DNA from: Excoecaria cochinchinensis
Lineage: Eukaryota; Streptophyta; Magnoliopsida; Malpighiales; Euphorbiaceae
DNA: 64,000 nucleotides
Direction: 5' to 3'
Assembly: GCA_947683425.1 (NCBI GenBank)
Contig: CANTUQ010000043.1
Coordinates: forward strand, 9,867,501 to 9,931,500
Both the position numbers and the translations under genes were made by a program. The number at the start of each line of letters is the position of its first letter. Position 1 is the first letter of the stretch. Shown piece after piece: positions 63,620-64,000 of this stretch. The notes below the pieces were generated by a model. It was not told where the DNA came from. It made no database searches and saw only the letters and a list, made by a program, of their open reading frames with translations.

Positions 63620-64000
63620 CATGCTTGCATATAAAGTCATACATTCCGCATCACATACTCATGTTCATAATCATATTAACTTAATATACATCTCATTATT
63701 AGACTCATTTGAAGATCACATTCGCATAATCATATCGGAGTAATACATAGTAGATAAAACACATAACACCTGCTGGCTCATAATAGTGGATAACAGACAG
63801 TACCTTACGGGTACTAATCGATAACTGACAGTACCTTACGGGTACAAATCGAAAACCATATTACTTTATCATTTTCAAAACATTTTACTGAGGGGACTTT
63901 AAACAAGATCCGATACTGAGGGGTTCGCGAGGAACCAAACGGGGACCTGATCGGGGTCCAAACTGAACCGAGGCTGCAGCTAAAAGACTCTATTAGGCAT
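63023..64000 (-). repeat. Element E right (5') LTR, cut by window end
   Basis: Begins TGTAACACCCCC and is collinear with 55655-56610. AT microsatellite at 63564-63618. It has a small duplication absent from the left LTR: 'acagtaccttacgggtac' occurs twice (about 63796 and 63827). The palindrome array would lie just beyond the window. Confidence 0.93.

Larger units (their letters stand above)
55655..64000 (-). mobile_element. Element E: chromovirus (Tekay/Del-like Ty3/gypsy), right end outside window
   Basis: Left (3') LTR 55655-58300, interior 58301-63022, right (5') LTR from 63023. Minus orientation is shown by the tRNA-iMet primer site next to the right LTR, the purine tract next to the left LTR, and gag-pol on the minus strand. 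Gag, protease, RT, RNase H, integrase and a C-terminal chromodomain follow in the usual order. Long LTRs and an integrase chromodomain fit the Tekay/Del clade. It sits inside the right LTR of D. Eight in-frame stops and one frameshift make it defective. Confidence 0.95.

Overview
The window looks like eudicot nuclear DNA: AT-rich, with one intron-containing plant gene surrounded by layers of LTR retrotransposons. The evidence is a six-exon PIN-type auxin carrier with GT-AG introns, Ty3/gypsy clades known from plants (chromodomain, Athila-like and Tat-like elements), tRNA primer-binding sites and 5-bp target-site duplications (TSDs). The species cannot be told from the sequence. No rRNA, tRNA, CRISPR or bacterial feature was seen.

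Region 1-36280 is a nest four levels deep. The outermost unit is a decayed plus-strand chromovirus (element A). Its integrase lies at 3737-5034 and its last coding bases, polypurine tract and 3' LTR at 33713-36280. A is cut inside its chromodomain by a solo LTR (element B, 5035-33712). B is cut by an Athila-like element with two LTRs (element F, 11932-32468, TSD TAGAA). F is cut twice: by a solo LTR (element H, 12098-14182, TSD CTACT) and by a 10.9-kb Tat-like element with no pol (element G, 16764-27657, TSD CATAG). The left edge holds another G-family LTR (1-2130) sitting in a minus-strand LTR (element X, 2131-3736) that truncates A.

Region 36281-44033 is a gene island. Its only clear gene is a complete PIN8-like short-loop PIN carrier (40155-42221, 357 aa). 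A fold-back MITE-like element ends about 230 bp before the start codon.

Region 44034-64000 is a second nest. An LTR start (Z) is cut by another LTR (Y). Y holds a solo LTR (C, 45054-49912) and a minimal element with a 309-bp interior (D, from 51642). D's right LTR is cut by a nearly full chromovirus (E, 55655 to beyond the window). E's gag-pol stays in one frame from gag to the integrase C-terminus, with eight in-frame stops and a late frameshift.

The most unusual feature is a set of short, GC-rich, CpG-containing palindromes in otherwise AT-rich LTRs of different clades. The clearest case is nine consecutive 17-bp palindromes (GCTCACG, three variable bases, CGTGAGC) in the LTR of E. The core CACGASTCGTG also occurs in the Athila-like element and in variant form in the LTR of A. 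Other hairpins occupy the B/C/D and H LTRs. Also notable are a 26-bp minisatellite in the 3' region of G, a four-fold 845-bp tandem array inside LTR B, and a PIN carrier whose NPxxY motif has lost its tyrosine.
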